This document shows positions 40,996-50,060 of a stretch of 51,149 nucleotides of DNA, piece by piece. Each line of letters begins with the position of its first letter. The stretch's first letter is position 1. The DNA comes from Methanofastidiosum methylothiophilum (GTDB taxonomy: Archaea; Methanobacteriota_B; Thermococci; Methanofastidiosales; Methanofastidiosaceae), in assembly GCA_001587635.1 (NCBI GenBank), contig LNJE01000009.1, forward strand, positions 1 through 51,149, in the 5' to 3' direction. The notes beneath the pieces are model-generated. The model did no database searches. It was not told the DNA's origin and saw only the letters and a list, made by a program, of their open reading frames with translations. The translations under genes were made by a program, and so were the position numbers.

Positions 40996-41086
40996 TTTTC
41001 CAACTCCTTATCTCAAACACTCGATTAACTATAAGCTTTACATAAGTATAAGGATTTGTAAAAAAACATGTAAAACATGTAAATTA

Positions 41087-42767
41087 TTATGAAAATAACT
41101 CTTTTCCTTTATTAGTTAACTCGACAACCTTGTTTCTNCCCTTNACTGAAACTGTTAGATAANTTGATNTGACCAAGTGATTTATNCTTTTTCCTATAGT
41201 GGGCCTAGTAATATTNATATCTTTTCCTATNTCAGATAAAGTAGGTTTTATNCCANTAATATTTTTTTTATANACAAATTTTAGAATTTCTAACANAGNA
41301 TCCGGNAGCTTTTCTTTTTCTATTANGGANATATTGGATGTTTCTTTTTCTACAAGCTTCATTTCAAAATTACTAAATAATTCAGAATCNGCGGATATNA
41401 TTATTGTAATCCCTTTAAGNTNAGCCATTTCCCTTAGNTGATGTACAAANGATAAAAACTTACTAGAANTATTTTTTGAAAGAAGNTAATCCACTCGATC
41501 TATTAAAACAANGCTTTTTCTTGGGATACCNTNNAAATATTNNTCTATTTCANCATAATTGGGCATTANAGAATTNGGAATTTTTTTTTCTGAAATCCAT
41601 ATATATCTATAGTTTCCCTTAATTCGGTCAGAATAATCCGATTCTGAAGATCTAGTTAAAATATACCCCGGATACCCAACTTTAAGAAGATCATTAAAGG
41701 CTTCAATTGCAAATAGACTATTTGATTCTTTTACTAGATAAATTTTTCCAGCTTCTAAATTGAATTTCATTAACTGGCGTTTCATTTTTTCTTCAGCCAG
41801 TTTTCTCTCCGTTACATCGCTTACAATACTCAATATTGAGGATTCCCCATTTAATTCAATAATTTTGTTACAAATTTTAACTGAGATGAGTTTGTAATCT
41901 TTTGTTACGATCTCTGTTTCGAAACAATAATAATCGGTCTTCTTAAGTTCATCTAACATGTCATTAATTGTTTTAGCATATCCTGGGAGATGTATATCTT
42001 CCAAAGTCATATTTAATAGTTCAGAGTTTTCATAGCCTAGGAGATCTGAAGTNNNNNNNNNNNNNNNNNNNNNNNNNNNNNNNNNNNNNNNNNNNNNNNN
42101 NNNNNNNNNNNNNNNNNNNNNNNNNNNNNNNNNNNNNNNNNNNNNNNNNNNNNNNNNNNNNNNNNNNNNNNNNNNNNNNNNNNNNNNNNNNNNNNNNNNN
42201 NNNNNNNNNNNNNNNNNNNNNNNNNNNNNNNNNNNNNNNNNNNNNNNNNNNNNNNNNNNNNNNNNNNNNNNNNNNNNNNNNNNNNNNNNNNNNNNNNNNN
42301 NNNNNNNNNNNNNNNNNNNNNNNNNNNNNNNNNNNNNNNNNNNNNNNNNNNNNNNNNNNNNNNNNNNNNNNNNNNNNNNNNNNNNNNNNNNNNNNNNNNN
42401 NNNNNNNNNNNNNNNNNNNNNNNNNNNNNNNNNNNNNNNNNNNNNNNNNNNNNNNNNNNNNNNNNNNNNNNNNNNNNNNNNNNNNNNNNNNNNNNNNNNN
42501 NNNNNNNNNNNNNNNNNNNNNNNNNNNNNNNNNNNNNNNNNNNNNNNNNNNNNNNNNNNNNNNNNNNNNNNNNNNNNNNNNNNNNNNNNNNNNNNNNNNN
42601 GCCCCAATAATTTTCATAATACCATATAAACAATTAATTTCTTTTATACACTCTTTAAGATTATAAGAAATAGTATCTTTTTCTTTTTCAGGATTACCTG
42701 TTTTTGAATATTCTAAATTAAACTCTTTAATAATATTTTCTTCTGATTTAGGCCTGCGAGATTCCAA
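41087..42767 (-). CDS. PAS-DUF835-winged helix regulator, interrupted by a 548-base N run
   Basis: One gene split by unknown sequence at 42053-42600. The 5' part (42767-42601) starts MESRRPKSEENIIKEFNLEY and ends near 'CLYGIMKIIG'. The 3' part has a PAS-domain end ('LLGYENSELLNMTLEDIHLP', then 'VTERKLAEEKMKRQL'), a DUF835/MEDS-like domain ('LEAGKIYLVKESNSLFAIEAF' onwards) and a C-terminal winged helix ('ITRPTIGK-INHLV'). This is a sensor-regulator as found in methanogens. The two parts are in different frames across the gap, but the N length is nominal. About 30 N bases also dot 41138-41577. Confidence 0.65.
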
Positions 42768-42912
42768 TTAATCACTTTATTAATGAATGATTGGTATTAA
42801 TTCATAATTGTTAAGTTTATAGTTAATATGTTAAACAACTTTAAAAGGATTTATATTAAATTAGGCTATAATTTAAGTATTACTTATATTAGTAATAACA
42901 TAAGATATGAGA

Positions 42913-43488
42913 TTACTCTAGTAATAGTAAACAGAAACTTGTAAAACACATATCTTCATTTTGAACTACTCTGAGCTCATAACCTGCTTTTTTTGCTGTC
43001 TTATATACATCTATACCAGCACTTTCCATTGAGGGTCTAGCAATCATATTGTTTACGCATTTTTTTTTATCAAATACCGTACTTTTTTCAATAGTTTCTG
43101 CAAGACAAGTATCACAAAGTCTACATGCACCAGCGTTGTATGCAAATGCTTTATAAAATCCTTCTAAAAAAGCTTCACGTTCAAGTTGAGATATTAGCTT
43201 TTGTATACCCCTCCACTGCATCCTCTCAGTCAAATCTTTAAATTGAATGAGCATGGCAGTATTATATTCTTTTAGAATTTTTTTTGTTTCTTTTACAGAG
43301 TGAATGTATGGTGGGCATGTAAAACGTTTAGCATAAAATCTACAGCCAAATTCACATTTCTGCCTTACCCATTCGTTGACATATATATCTTCTGTAGATA
43401 TGATTTTAACNGAGGTAGCTCCCCCATTCATTGCCATATCAATTAATTTTTTGTAAGGTTCTTCCAANTAAATCCCCATAATTCGCAT
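42913..43488 (-). CDS. DUF2284 predicted metal-binding protein
   Basis: A 191-residue protein with the DUF2284 cysteine pattern: 'CEFGCRFYAKRFTCPPYIHS' (about 45-64), 'GACRLCDTCLA' (about 121-131) and 'DKKKCVNNMIARPSMESAGIDV' (C near 143). These conserved cysteines suggest a metal or Fe-S site; the family is common in methanogens and anaerobes and has no assigned reaction. Two N bases affect the N-terminal 30 residues. It is divergent from the gene at 43576. Confidence 0.85.
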   Translation of the reverse strand: MRIMGIXLEEPYKKLIDMAMNGGATXVKIISTEDIYVNEWVRQKCEFGCRFYAKRFTCPPYIHSVKETKKILKEYNTAMLIQFKDLTERMQWRGIQKLISQLEREAFLEGFYKAFAYNAGACRLCDTCLAETIEKSTVFDKKKCVNNMIARPSMESAGIDVYKTAKKAGYELRVVQNEDMCFTSFCLLLLE

Positions 43489-43575
43489 ACTTTTTATANT
43501 TAAATGTCTTTTTAAGTATTGAAAGATATCCAGTAACTATAAAAACATATTTAATAATTTTAAAATGNTGATTNC

Positions 43576-43953
43576 ATGGAAATACCACAAAATATAATAG
43601 ATTTGATTCAAAAACAGCATTTAGTTTTTGTNTCCACATCAGATGAAAATGGAATTCCAAACGTATCCCCTAAAGGCAGCATATCAATAATTGATAAGAA
43701 TAGATTAGTATTTGCTGAAATTGCATCTCCCCATACTATATCCAATCTTAAGAAAAATCCAAATATTTCATTATATGTTCTAGATCGAGAAAACAATAAA
43801 GGAGCACAGATAAAGGGAAAAGCATCCTTAATGAATTCTGGTCCCATATTTGAAAACGTATCTAAAACATTAAAAGAGAAAATGCCACATTTACCCCCGG
43901 CAAATTATGTAGTGGTGATAAATGTTATGGAGATTTTTCCCTATAAAATTTAA
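43576..43953 (+). CDS. Pyridoxamine 5'-phosphate oxidase-like flavin-binding protein
   Basis: A 125-residue split-barrel protein of the pyridoxamine 5'-phosphate oxidase-like group: 'DLIQKQHLVFXSTSDENGIPNVSPKGS' pattern (about 8-34), then 'LVFAEIASPHTISNLKKNPNISLYV'. Such short members bind FMN, F420 or haem and often act on small molecules; true PNPOx activity is not implied. A TATA element near 43550 predicts a leaderless start at the ATG. Confidence 0.82.
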   Translation: MEIPQNIIDLIQKQHLVFXSTSDENGIPNVSPKGSISIIDKNRLVFAEIASPHTISNLKKNPNISLYVLDRENNKGAQIKGKASLMNSGPIFENVSKTLKEKMPHLPPANYVVVINVMEIFPYKI

Positions 43954-43969
43954 TATATTTTTTATTTCA

Positions 43970-44320
43970 TTATTCACAAACAATTGATCCATCAGACATT
44001 AAATGGCACATTCCGACTACCTTTTCTAGAGGAATAACAAATCCTATTCCCATACCTGGTTTATCCAATTCGCCTGCCTTTCTAATAGCTTTTAAAATAT
44101 CGTCAGTTTGTATTTTGCTCACCACAGTTAATATTATTTCTTTTTCAGGTTCTATAGGTATCCCCAATATTTTCTTTTTTTCATGAATTCCTGTACCTCT
44201 TCCAAATAATACTGTTCCTCCTTTAGCGCCAGCTTTGATTGACGCTTGGATTATCTGTTCAGAAAATCCTTTTTTTACTATAGTTACTATAAGATCAAAT
44301 TCTTTTGTTTTTTCACTCAC
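43970..44320 (-). CDS. PII-like signal protein of a DUF1538 operon
   Basis: A 116-residue GlnB/PII-superfamily protein: 'FDLIVTIVKKGFSEQIIQASIKAGAKGGTVLFGRG' pattern in the first 40 residues and 'EIILTVVSKIQTDDILKAI' for the second repeat. It lacks the usual uridylylation tyrosine segment, so regulation is probably by ligand binding. It starts with GTG at 44320, with a gaggagg ribosome site within the upstream gene; 8 nt overlap the DUF1538 gene. By analogy with PII-like proteins beside transporters, it probably gates the two membrane proteins. Confidence 0.82.
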   Translation of the reverse strand: MSEKTKEFDLIVTIVKKGFSEQIIQASIKAGAKGGTVLFGRGTGIHEKKKILGIPIEPEKEIILTVVSKIQTDDILKAIRKAGELDKPGMGIGFVIPLEKVVGMCHLMSDGSIVCE

Positions 44321-45041
44321 TTGTTAAACCTCCTCTATAACGAATAATTAATCCAAATATCATTAAAGGTATCATAGGGGCCAATGCTATAAGTGAAATT
44401 AGACCAAATCCATCAATTAACGGATTCCTCCCTTCTATAACAGAGGCTGCACCTAAAGATAATGCCATTAAAAAAGTAACTGCCATGGGTCCTGTTACTA
44501 CACAGCCAGAGTCAAAAGCAATTGCTAAATATTCCTTATCAGAAATCAAAGAAAGTAAAATCACAATGCTATAACCTATTAAGATTATGGTAATTAGAGC
44601 TATCCCATATACTAGTTTGATCATAGCAAGAGATACAAAAAATGCCACGCTGATTGATAAAATCTTTTTAACCATACCACTTCTTAAAAATCCGCTAGAT
44701 GCTTTTTCAATTTGATCACAAATAATTATTACCCCAGGATCCGCATATGTAATTAGTAAACCCATTAGAAATCCCAAGGGTATCAATAACCAATTTGATT
44801 TAAGATTGCCAAAATAAATTCCTATGCTATTACCTGCAGGTAGAAATCCAATATCTATTCCCTGAAAAAAAAGGATCATTCCTACAAAAGTAAGAAAAAT
44901 CCCTTTAAGAAGATTTTTTGTATACTGTTTAGGTAACTTAAGTAAATATCTTTGGAGTATTAAAAATAAAAATGACAGAGGCAGTAATACGATAATTACT
45001 TCTAATATTATTTTTTTAAGATTTTCAATAAAGTCAATCAA
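44313..45041 (-). CDS. DUF1538 membrane protein (second of pair)
   Basis: A 242-residue membrane protein of the DUF1538 family, with about seven helices. Characteristic parts are 'GMILFFQGIDIGFLPAGNSIG' (about 55-75) and 'GLLITYADPGVIIICDQIEKAS' (about 95-115), and 'AIAFDSGCVVTGPMAVTFLMAL' near 175-195. Paired DUF1538 proteins (UmpAB type) have been reported as cation/proton antiporter subunits, as I recall. It starts with TTG at 45041 (TTGA overlapping the upstream TGA) after a gggggt ribosome site; no ATG fits better. Confidence 0.85.
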   Translation of the reverse strand: MIDFIENLKKIILEVIIVLLPLSFLFLILQRYLLKLPKQYTKNLLKGIFLTFVGMILFFQGIDIGFLPAGNSIGIYFGNLKSNWLLIPLGFLMGLLITYADPGVIIICDQIEKASSGFLRSGMVKKILSISVAFFVSLAMIKLVYGIALITIILIGYSIVILLSLISDKEYLAIAFDSGCVVTGPMAVTFLMALSLGAASVIEGRNPLIDGFGLISLIALAPMIPLMIFGLIIRYRGGLTSE

Positions 45042-45724
45042 GCGTATAATACCCCCAGGANCATTATACTAATAATCGGCCCCATTGAAGAAAGTCCCAC
45101 GAGTCCAAATCCATCCGAAAGGGCGGATTTTCCACCCAACACTGAACTTACTCCTATCCCTATAGATAAAATTATTGGNACCGTAACTAATCCAGTTGTA
45201 ACNCCTCCTGCATCAAAGGCTANAGCTACAAAAGAAGGGGAAGTAAAAAATGATAGAGAAATTATGAAGATATANCCTATTGTAAATAAATATGCATAGT
45301 TTATTCCATATATAATCCTTAGTACAGCCAATGATAAAAAAGTTCCCATTCCAATACCAATTGAGAGAAACAAAATAGATTGGGGAATACTACTCCCAGA
45401 TACATAATCTACTCGATTGATTAGTACTCTAACTCCAGGCTCTGCTATTGTAGCAATAACGCCAATTGCAAAAGTTAATATTGCTATAAAGACTAAAGAG
45501 CTTTTCATAGGCAACTCTGATCCAACAGCTTCACCAAAAGGTAAAAATCCTAGATTAATCCCAAGAAGGAACAAAGTAATCCCAATTATAACCATTATTG
45601 ATCCGATAATAAAGCGTGGTATGTCTGATTTTGAGATAAAAGTTAAAAAAAAGAGGACTACTATTGATACCGGGCTAACTGATTGGATTACATTCAATAA
45701 CTCTTTTTTAATCGTTTCTGACAT
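45038..45724 (-). CDS. DUF1538 membrane protein (first of pair)
   Basis: A 228-residue paralogue of the next gene with the same layout: 'TLFLLGINLGFLPFGEAVGS' (about 50-70), 'GVIATIAEPGVRVLINRVDYVS' (about 88-110) and 'DAGXVTTGLVTXPIILSIG'. The two genes overlap by 4 nt and the PII-like gene overlaps the second, giving a tightly coupled three-gene operon. Five N bases between 45061 and 45274 leave unknown residues but the frame is intact. Confidence 0.85.
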   Translation of the reverse strand: MSETIKKELLNVIQSVSPVSIVVLFFLTFISKSDIPRFIIGSIMVIIGITLFLLGINLGFLPFGEAVGSELPMKSSLVFIAILTFAIGVIATIAEPGVRVLINRVDYVSGSSIPQSILFLSIGIGMGTFLSLAVLRIIYGINYAYLFTIXYIFIISLSFFTSPSFVAXAFDAGXVTTGLVTXPIILSIGIGVSSVLGGKSALSDGFGLVGLSSMGPIISIMXLGVLYA

Positions 45725-46293
45725 TATGCTTCCCCAATCGCTCTATTCCACTTCATTTATAAAACTTCTTACTATTTTTTAATTTTTAACTACTTTTAAG
45801 AAAAATACTAATATTCAATTCTGTTTATTTTGATTATTTTATTAAATTAAAACAGGTACTAATATTAATATACATAAGGTAGTGAATTGAGTTAATTTTA
45901 TTTTTTATTTAACCTAATATATTTGTAATCTAGAAAATATTTGTTTTATATTTAACTATATTGCCCACTATAAAAGATATAATTAAAAAATTGTTTTTTT
46001 TAAAATAATATAAACTAATAATTAATTACCTCCAATATACCTAAAAAATAATATACCCATTATTTAATTAATATACTAGAGTACTTTAGATTTATCTGAT
46101 TAAAATTCAATAGAATAAATAAATTTTATATTATTAATCATATCTTCAATTACCAAATATATTGCTAATTCTTAAATATAAATCTTAATTTTTCAGAATG
46201 TTTATCTAATTGTTTATTTCAGAAAATCATCTTACACTAATAATTTTGGATTGCTTTAAATACCTTTAAAACTACCATTTTCTAAGAGTATTT
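45725..46293. other. Long AT-rich intergenic region
   Basis: About 570 nt between divergent genes with no credible ORF, repeat or strong hairpin. The right end has a TATA-like ctttaaaac near 46268 that fits a leaderless start of the VOC gene at 46294. Confidence 0.5.
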
Positions 46294-46737
46294 ATGGTAG
46301 CTTTAAATCATATAGCCTTACTTGTTTCAAATCTTGAAACATCAAAAAAGTTTTATAAGAAAACATTAGAATTAGATGTTGTTTTTGAACAACCAATAAG
46401 TGGTGAGCAGTTTGAAAGAGTAACTGGTATAGATGAATTCGACGTTGTATTTGCAGTATTATCAGATAAAAAATCAAAAGTAAATATAGAAATAGTAGAA
46501 TTTAAAAATGGGTTGATGGAAAGCCCTTCCCTATTTAATCACATTGCGTTTGAAGTTGAAGATGTTGATGCGTTATATCAAAAATTAGTAAATAATTGTA
46601 TAGAAACAATTTCTGAACCAGTAACACTTTCATACCCTCACCCAAAAATAAATGGCAAGAGATTCTTTTATTTTTATGACCCAGATGGGAATATAATAGA
46701 AGTATTCAATAAAAAAGAAGGATTATACTCCGAGTAA
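46294..46737 (+). CDS. VOC family (glyoxalase/epimerase-like) protein
   Basis: A 147-residue vicinal-oxygen-chelate protein. It starts 'MVALNHIALLVSNLETSKKFY' (metal His in HIAL), and has 'FNHIAFEVEDVDALYQKL' near 83-100 and 'RFFYFYDPDGNIIEVFN' near 127-143, in which the H and E are metal ligands. The four-ligand set (H, E, H, E) fits glyoxalase I or methylmalonyl-CoA epimerase-like enzymes; the substrate is unknown. It converges with the F420 reductase gene. Confidence 0.88.
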   Translation: MVALNHIALLVSNLETSKKFYKKTLELDVVFEQPISGEQFERVTGIDEFDVVFAVLSDKKSKVNIEIVEFKNGLMESPSLFNHIAFEVEDVDALYQKLVNNCIETISEPVTLSYPHPKINGKRFFYFYDPDGNIIEVFNKKEGLYSE

Positions 46738-46755
46738 AATTAAAAAATATTCTAT

Positions 46756-47496
46756 TTATTCAGGGAGATATGTAAACCTTATACCCATACCCTCTTTGAC
46801 TTTATATCTTATGTTCATTCCTATAATCAATGCAGTTATTGGCTCGATTAATCTTGCATTTTGAAGTGGCCCTCCATCTATTGCTCTAATACCAGGTATA
46901 TCCTTCGCAAGTTCCATTATATTCTTTCTTGAATCCTTTGAGCCACCACACACTATTACATCAGAACTGACTGAATTTTCAAGATCTGATAGTCTTTCTG
47001 CACTTATATTTTGAAATGCACCAATAACTTGAACATTTTCTGGAACTAAACTTTGGATTACTTCAGCAGCACTACCTTCCCATGGATACATCAAAGTAGT
47101 TGCTTTTCCTCCAACAGCAGTTGAAAGAGGAACAACTACGGAAACAATTATTTTTCCCTCAGTAAGGGCCTCTTTAATAGATGCAATTGTTGGAATTAAA
47201 TGAGAATATGGAACACTAATCACAATTATATCTGCCTTTTTTGCAGCCTCTAAGTTATCAAATCCTGATATCTTCGCTTCAGGAACTCTTTCTTTAATAG
47301 ATTGGATGTCAGATTTCTCAATTTCTAATAGAGTACATGCAACATCAATACAAATGGCTTTTAAATTATCGGCACAAGAGCAAGCTTTACTTTCCTCTCT
47401 GGATCCAATAAATATTTCATGGCCAACTCTCGCCCATCTTAATGCAAGTCCCGTGCCTTGCCCTCCAGTTCCTCCAATAATAGCAATTTTTTTCAT
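46756..47496 (-). CDS. npdG: F420H2:NADP+ oxidoreductase
   Basis: A 246-residue enzyme that moves hydride between coenzyme F420 and NADP, linking methanogen electron carriers to biosynthesis. The NADP-binding start is 'KIAIIGGTGGQGTGLALRWA' with 'FIGSRE' after the second strand; 'VISVPYSHLIPTI' and 'AFQNISAERL' are F420-site regions. Length is normal for the family. A minus-strand TATA element (ctttttatattt, near 47531) lies upstream, next to a palindrome at 47545-47561. Confidence 0.92.
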   Translation of the reverse strand: MKKIAIIGGTGGQGTGLALRWARVGHEIFIGSREESKACSCADNLKAICIDVACTLLEIEKSDIQSIKERVPEAKISGFDNLEAAKKADIIVISVPYSHLIPTIASIKEALTEGKIIVSVVVPLSTAVGGKATTLMYPWEGSAAEVIQSLVPENVQVIGAFQNISAERLSDLENSVSSDVIVCGGSKDSRKNIMELAKDIPGIRAIDGGPLQNARLIEPITALIIGMNIRYKVKEGMGIRFTYLPE

Positions 47497-47544
47497 TTAA
47501 ATCAACTTAGAAAGGAAGATATTTTTAAATATAAAAAGTTTTTG

Positions 47545-47561
47545 AGGGAGTGATCACCCCT
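47545..47561. promoter_or_regulatory. Imperfect palindrome upstream of npdG
   Basis: agggagtgatcacccct contains the perfect 8-nt core gtgatcac and pairs over most of its length, just upstream of the npdG TATA box. It could be an activator site or the end signal of the methyltransferase message; no T-tract adjoins it. Confidence 0.4.
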
Positions 47562-47615
47562 AGAATAAAAAGGGATAGAAAAATAATATTAAAAAAGAAT
47601 AAGAAAAAAAATAAT

Positions 47616-49370
47616 TTACTTGTATTTTCTGTGCTCTTCTTCTCTAATTTGTTGCCACTTTTTGCCTTTTCTTATGCCTTCAAAAACAGGCTCAGCGTCC
47701 CCTGGCCCTTTACAGAATATGGCATAGTCCATTGTTTCTGCATATGCTGGATCGACTGCCCCACCTGCTGCTATGAATGGTATCTCTAAGCCTTCTTTTT
47801 TCAAAAGCTCTATAACTTTTGGAAATGCAGTTCTTGTTGTTGTCATCAAGGCAGTTCCGGATACAATATCAGGCTTTTCCTTCTTTGCAGCCTCGACTAC
47901 TTTTTCTGGAGCAACACTTGCACCAAGATCAGTTACTTGATATCCTTTTGCAGTTAAGATTGACTTTACTATATCCTTTCCAATAGCATGAACGTCACCG
48001 AAAGCAACGTGCATAATAATCTTACCTTTTGGCTTAACGTCTCCCATTGCGCTCTGACAGTGACTGATACCTTTTTTCATTGCATTTGCAGCGAGTAATA
48101 TTTCAGGAACGAATGCGTATCCACCGTCATACATTTCTGCAACTCCAATTGCACCAGGTAACAAAGCTTCCTCAACAATATCTATCGGCTTCAAACCCTT
48201 ATCTAGTGCTTTTACTACTAACTTTTCAGTTGTTACATCATCACCTATCATGACCGCATGAGTCATTTCAGCAAACTCGGGTTTAGATGGAGTATATTTC
48301 TTTATAATTTCTTCTTTACTTAGTAAAACAACCTTTCTTTTTACTTTCTTTGGTTCGGCAGCTTCTACCATAGCTCTAATGTTGGCATTTGGCGTAAATG
48401 GTGGAGTTCCACAAGCGGGCGATAAAATGTCACTTCCATCTGCTAAATCCCTTAATGCTTGTTTATATACATATTCGGAGGTCCCTTGCATAATTACAGG
48501 AATTGTTTCTAAGCTACCTACAAGAGTAATCCTATCCCCAAGACCCATTTTAGCTTCTTTAGTAGAAGTTCCAGGGGCTTCATATGAAAAAGCATCAAAT
48601 CCTGAGTGAGGAATTCTGTCCATATATCCTCTTGTATCACCACAAATATGAAGCATGCCAGGAACATCTTTCAGCTCTTTTGTCATTCTCTTATATCTAG
48701 GCTCCAAAAAGTATTGGTAGTCTTTTGGGTCAAGTAAATCACCAGAAGCTGTTGGATCTGGTAGATAGTATCCATCTGCCCCACTTGAATCAACAGAATT
48801 TCTAATAATTTCTATACAAAGATCGGTACAAATATCAAGACAAGCTTCAAACTTTTTTTCTTCCTGTTTTGACCACATCAAAATTTTATCTACTCCCCAT
48901 AAATGTCCTGCGACGGTCATTGGTCCAGTAACAGTTCTAAAGACAGGAACAAGTTGTTCATATTTCGCCGATAGAATTTTAACTGCACCTTCAATCATTG
49001 GATTCCTACCTGTTTCTAAGACATTTTTAGGTAAATCGTATTTTGTAGGGTCTATTTTTTCTAGCTTATGTTCCAAAACTGATGGATGTCGTACATCTGA
49101 TCCTAAATCAATTTTTGTATCAAGTGTTGTAGCTTCAGACACTAAATCGTTATGAGATATTATTAGATCTATACCCCATACTTCATATCTTCCAGCTTGA
49201 AATTGAGCTAAAGCTTTTGAATCAGTCTGACACGCTGGCCAAGTTACATTTGTAGATGTCATCAATTCTTTACAAAAGTTAGAAAGAGCTATAACAGAAG
49301 GCCTATCAACACGGCCTCCAGTCATAGCTGACATAAATCTTCTATATGGTGTCATTTCTCTTAATGCCAA
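47616..49370 (-). CDS. Methyltransferase-corrinoid protein fusion (UroD/MtaA-type plus B12-binding domain)
   Basis: A 584-residue protein with a UroD-fold methyltransferase (about 1-345) joined to a corrinoid protein (about 355-584). Zinc ligands of the MtaA/MtbA type are H241 and C243 ('HICGD') and C320 ('CGTPPFTP'). The corrinoid part has a cap domain (about 365-445) and the DxHxxG motif with H461 ('GDVHAIGKD'). In methyl-reducing methanogens such fusions are proposed to move methyl groups from methylated thiols to coenzyme M. It starts with TTG: a GGAGGAG site lies 5 nt before, and the first ATG (49355) is too far. Confidence 0.9.
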   Translation of the reverse strand: MALREMTPYRRFMSAMTGGRVDRPSVIALSNFCKELMTSTNVTWPACQTDSKALAQFQAGRYEVWGIDLIISHNDLVSEATTLDTKIDLGSDVRHPSVLEHKLEKIDPTKYDLPKNVLETGRNPMIEGAVKILSAKYEQLVPVFRTVTGPMTVAGHLWGVDKILMWSKQEEKKFEACLDICTDLCIEIIRNSVDSSGADGYYLPDPTASGDLLDPKDYQYFLEPRYKRMTKELKDVPGMLHICGDTRGYMDRIPHSGFDAFSYEAPGTSTKEAKMGLGDRITLVGSLETIPVIMQGTSEYVYKQALRDLADGSDILSPACGTPPFTPNANIRAMVEAAEPKKVKRKVVLLSKEEIIKKYTPSKPEFAEMTHAVMIGDDVTTEKLVVKALDKGLKPIDIVEEALLPGAIGVAEMYDGGYAFVPEILLAANAMKKGISHCQSAMGDVKPKGKIIMHVAFGDVHAIGKDIVKSILTAKGYQVTDLGASVAPEKVVEAAKKEKPDIVSGTALMTTTRTAFPKVIELLKKEGLEIPFIAAGGAVDPAYAETMDYAIFCKGPGDAEPVFEGIRKGKKWQQIREEEHRKYK

Positions 49371-49457
49371 ATAATCTCCTCCTTTATGTAGCTAACCAAT
49401 TAAAATTAGGTTAACTAACCCGATTGTTCCTTATAATTATTTTATAAAAGCTTTTTC

Positions 49458-49478
49458 ATGGATGGACTAGCCATCCAT
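49458..49478. promoter_or_regulatory. Perfect hairpin upstream of the fused methyltransferase promoter
   Basis: atggatgg-actag-ccatccat is an 8-bp perfect stem with a 5-nt loop. On the minus strand it lies between the end of the gene at 49551 and the methyltransferase TATA (cttttataaaataa, near 49440). It could be a terminator without a T-tract or an operator. Confidence 0.5.
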
Positions 49479-49550
49479 TTATTTAATCTTTGCCGTTAAA
49501 CATATAAAATTTTAAGTTAAAAGAAAAATATAGGATATGTTATTGAAATA

Positions 49551-50000
49551 TTATTTCTTTTTTGGCTTTTCAGCCTTTGGATCATTTGGAGCTGCGCTAT
49601 ATCTAAATGGTGTTGCAATTGGAAGCCCTAGTTCTTTTATTAACATCATTGAAAATACATAGCATTTTGCGTTAATTCCGTTGATTACTTCATCAAAAAA
49701 TGCAGGGTCAAGTTGTTTTTTGCCTTCCCACTGTTCTATTATTTTTTTTCTAAATTCTTCTCCTTCCTGATAATAAATGTTTCCTTTAATACTTGCAATC
49801 CCTACTTCAGGTTCATATTTTGAAAGGAAATCAAATTCAACATCTAATACATTCAATCTTCCATTTGGTCCTGAAAGTTGCATTTCTTTAATTGATACAA
49901 TATTTGGTGTTTGTGAAAAACTTACTGGACCCTCAGGGATTTTTTCCATTTTTTTCTTTTCAACTTCAGCTTTTGTTATGTTAAAATTAATTATTGGCAT
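49551..50000 (-). CDS. Conserved archaeal protein of unknown function
   Basis: A 149-residue protein. From memory, the layout (start 'MPIINFNITKAEVEKKKMEK', middle 'VEFDFLSKYEPEVGIASIKGNIYY', then 'VINGINAKCYVFSMMLIKELGLPIATPF') matches a common uncharacterised archaeal family of about 140-150 residues with a beta-rich core and a helical end; it has been compared with SecB-like folds, which I cannot verify here. The C-terminus is Lys-rich. It has its own ribosome site (ggagg) and lies upstream of the methyltransferase on the same strand. Confidence 0.6.
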   Translation of the reverse strand: MPIINFNITKAEVEKKKMEKIPEGPVSFSQTPNIVSIKEMQLSGPNGRLNVLDVEFDFLSKYEPEVGIASIKGNIYYQEGEEFRKKIIEQWEGKKQLDPAFFDEVINGINAKCYVFSMMLIKELGLPIATPFRYSAAPNDPKAEKPKKK

Positions 50001-50060
50001 ATATAACCTCCTTTTTCCCTATGGAATGACTATTTGTTTTTAAAATTAACTATTATAGTA

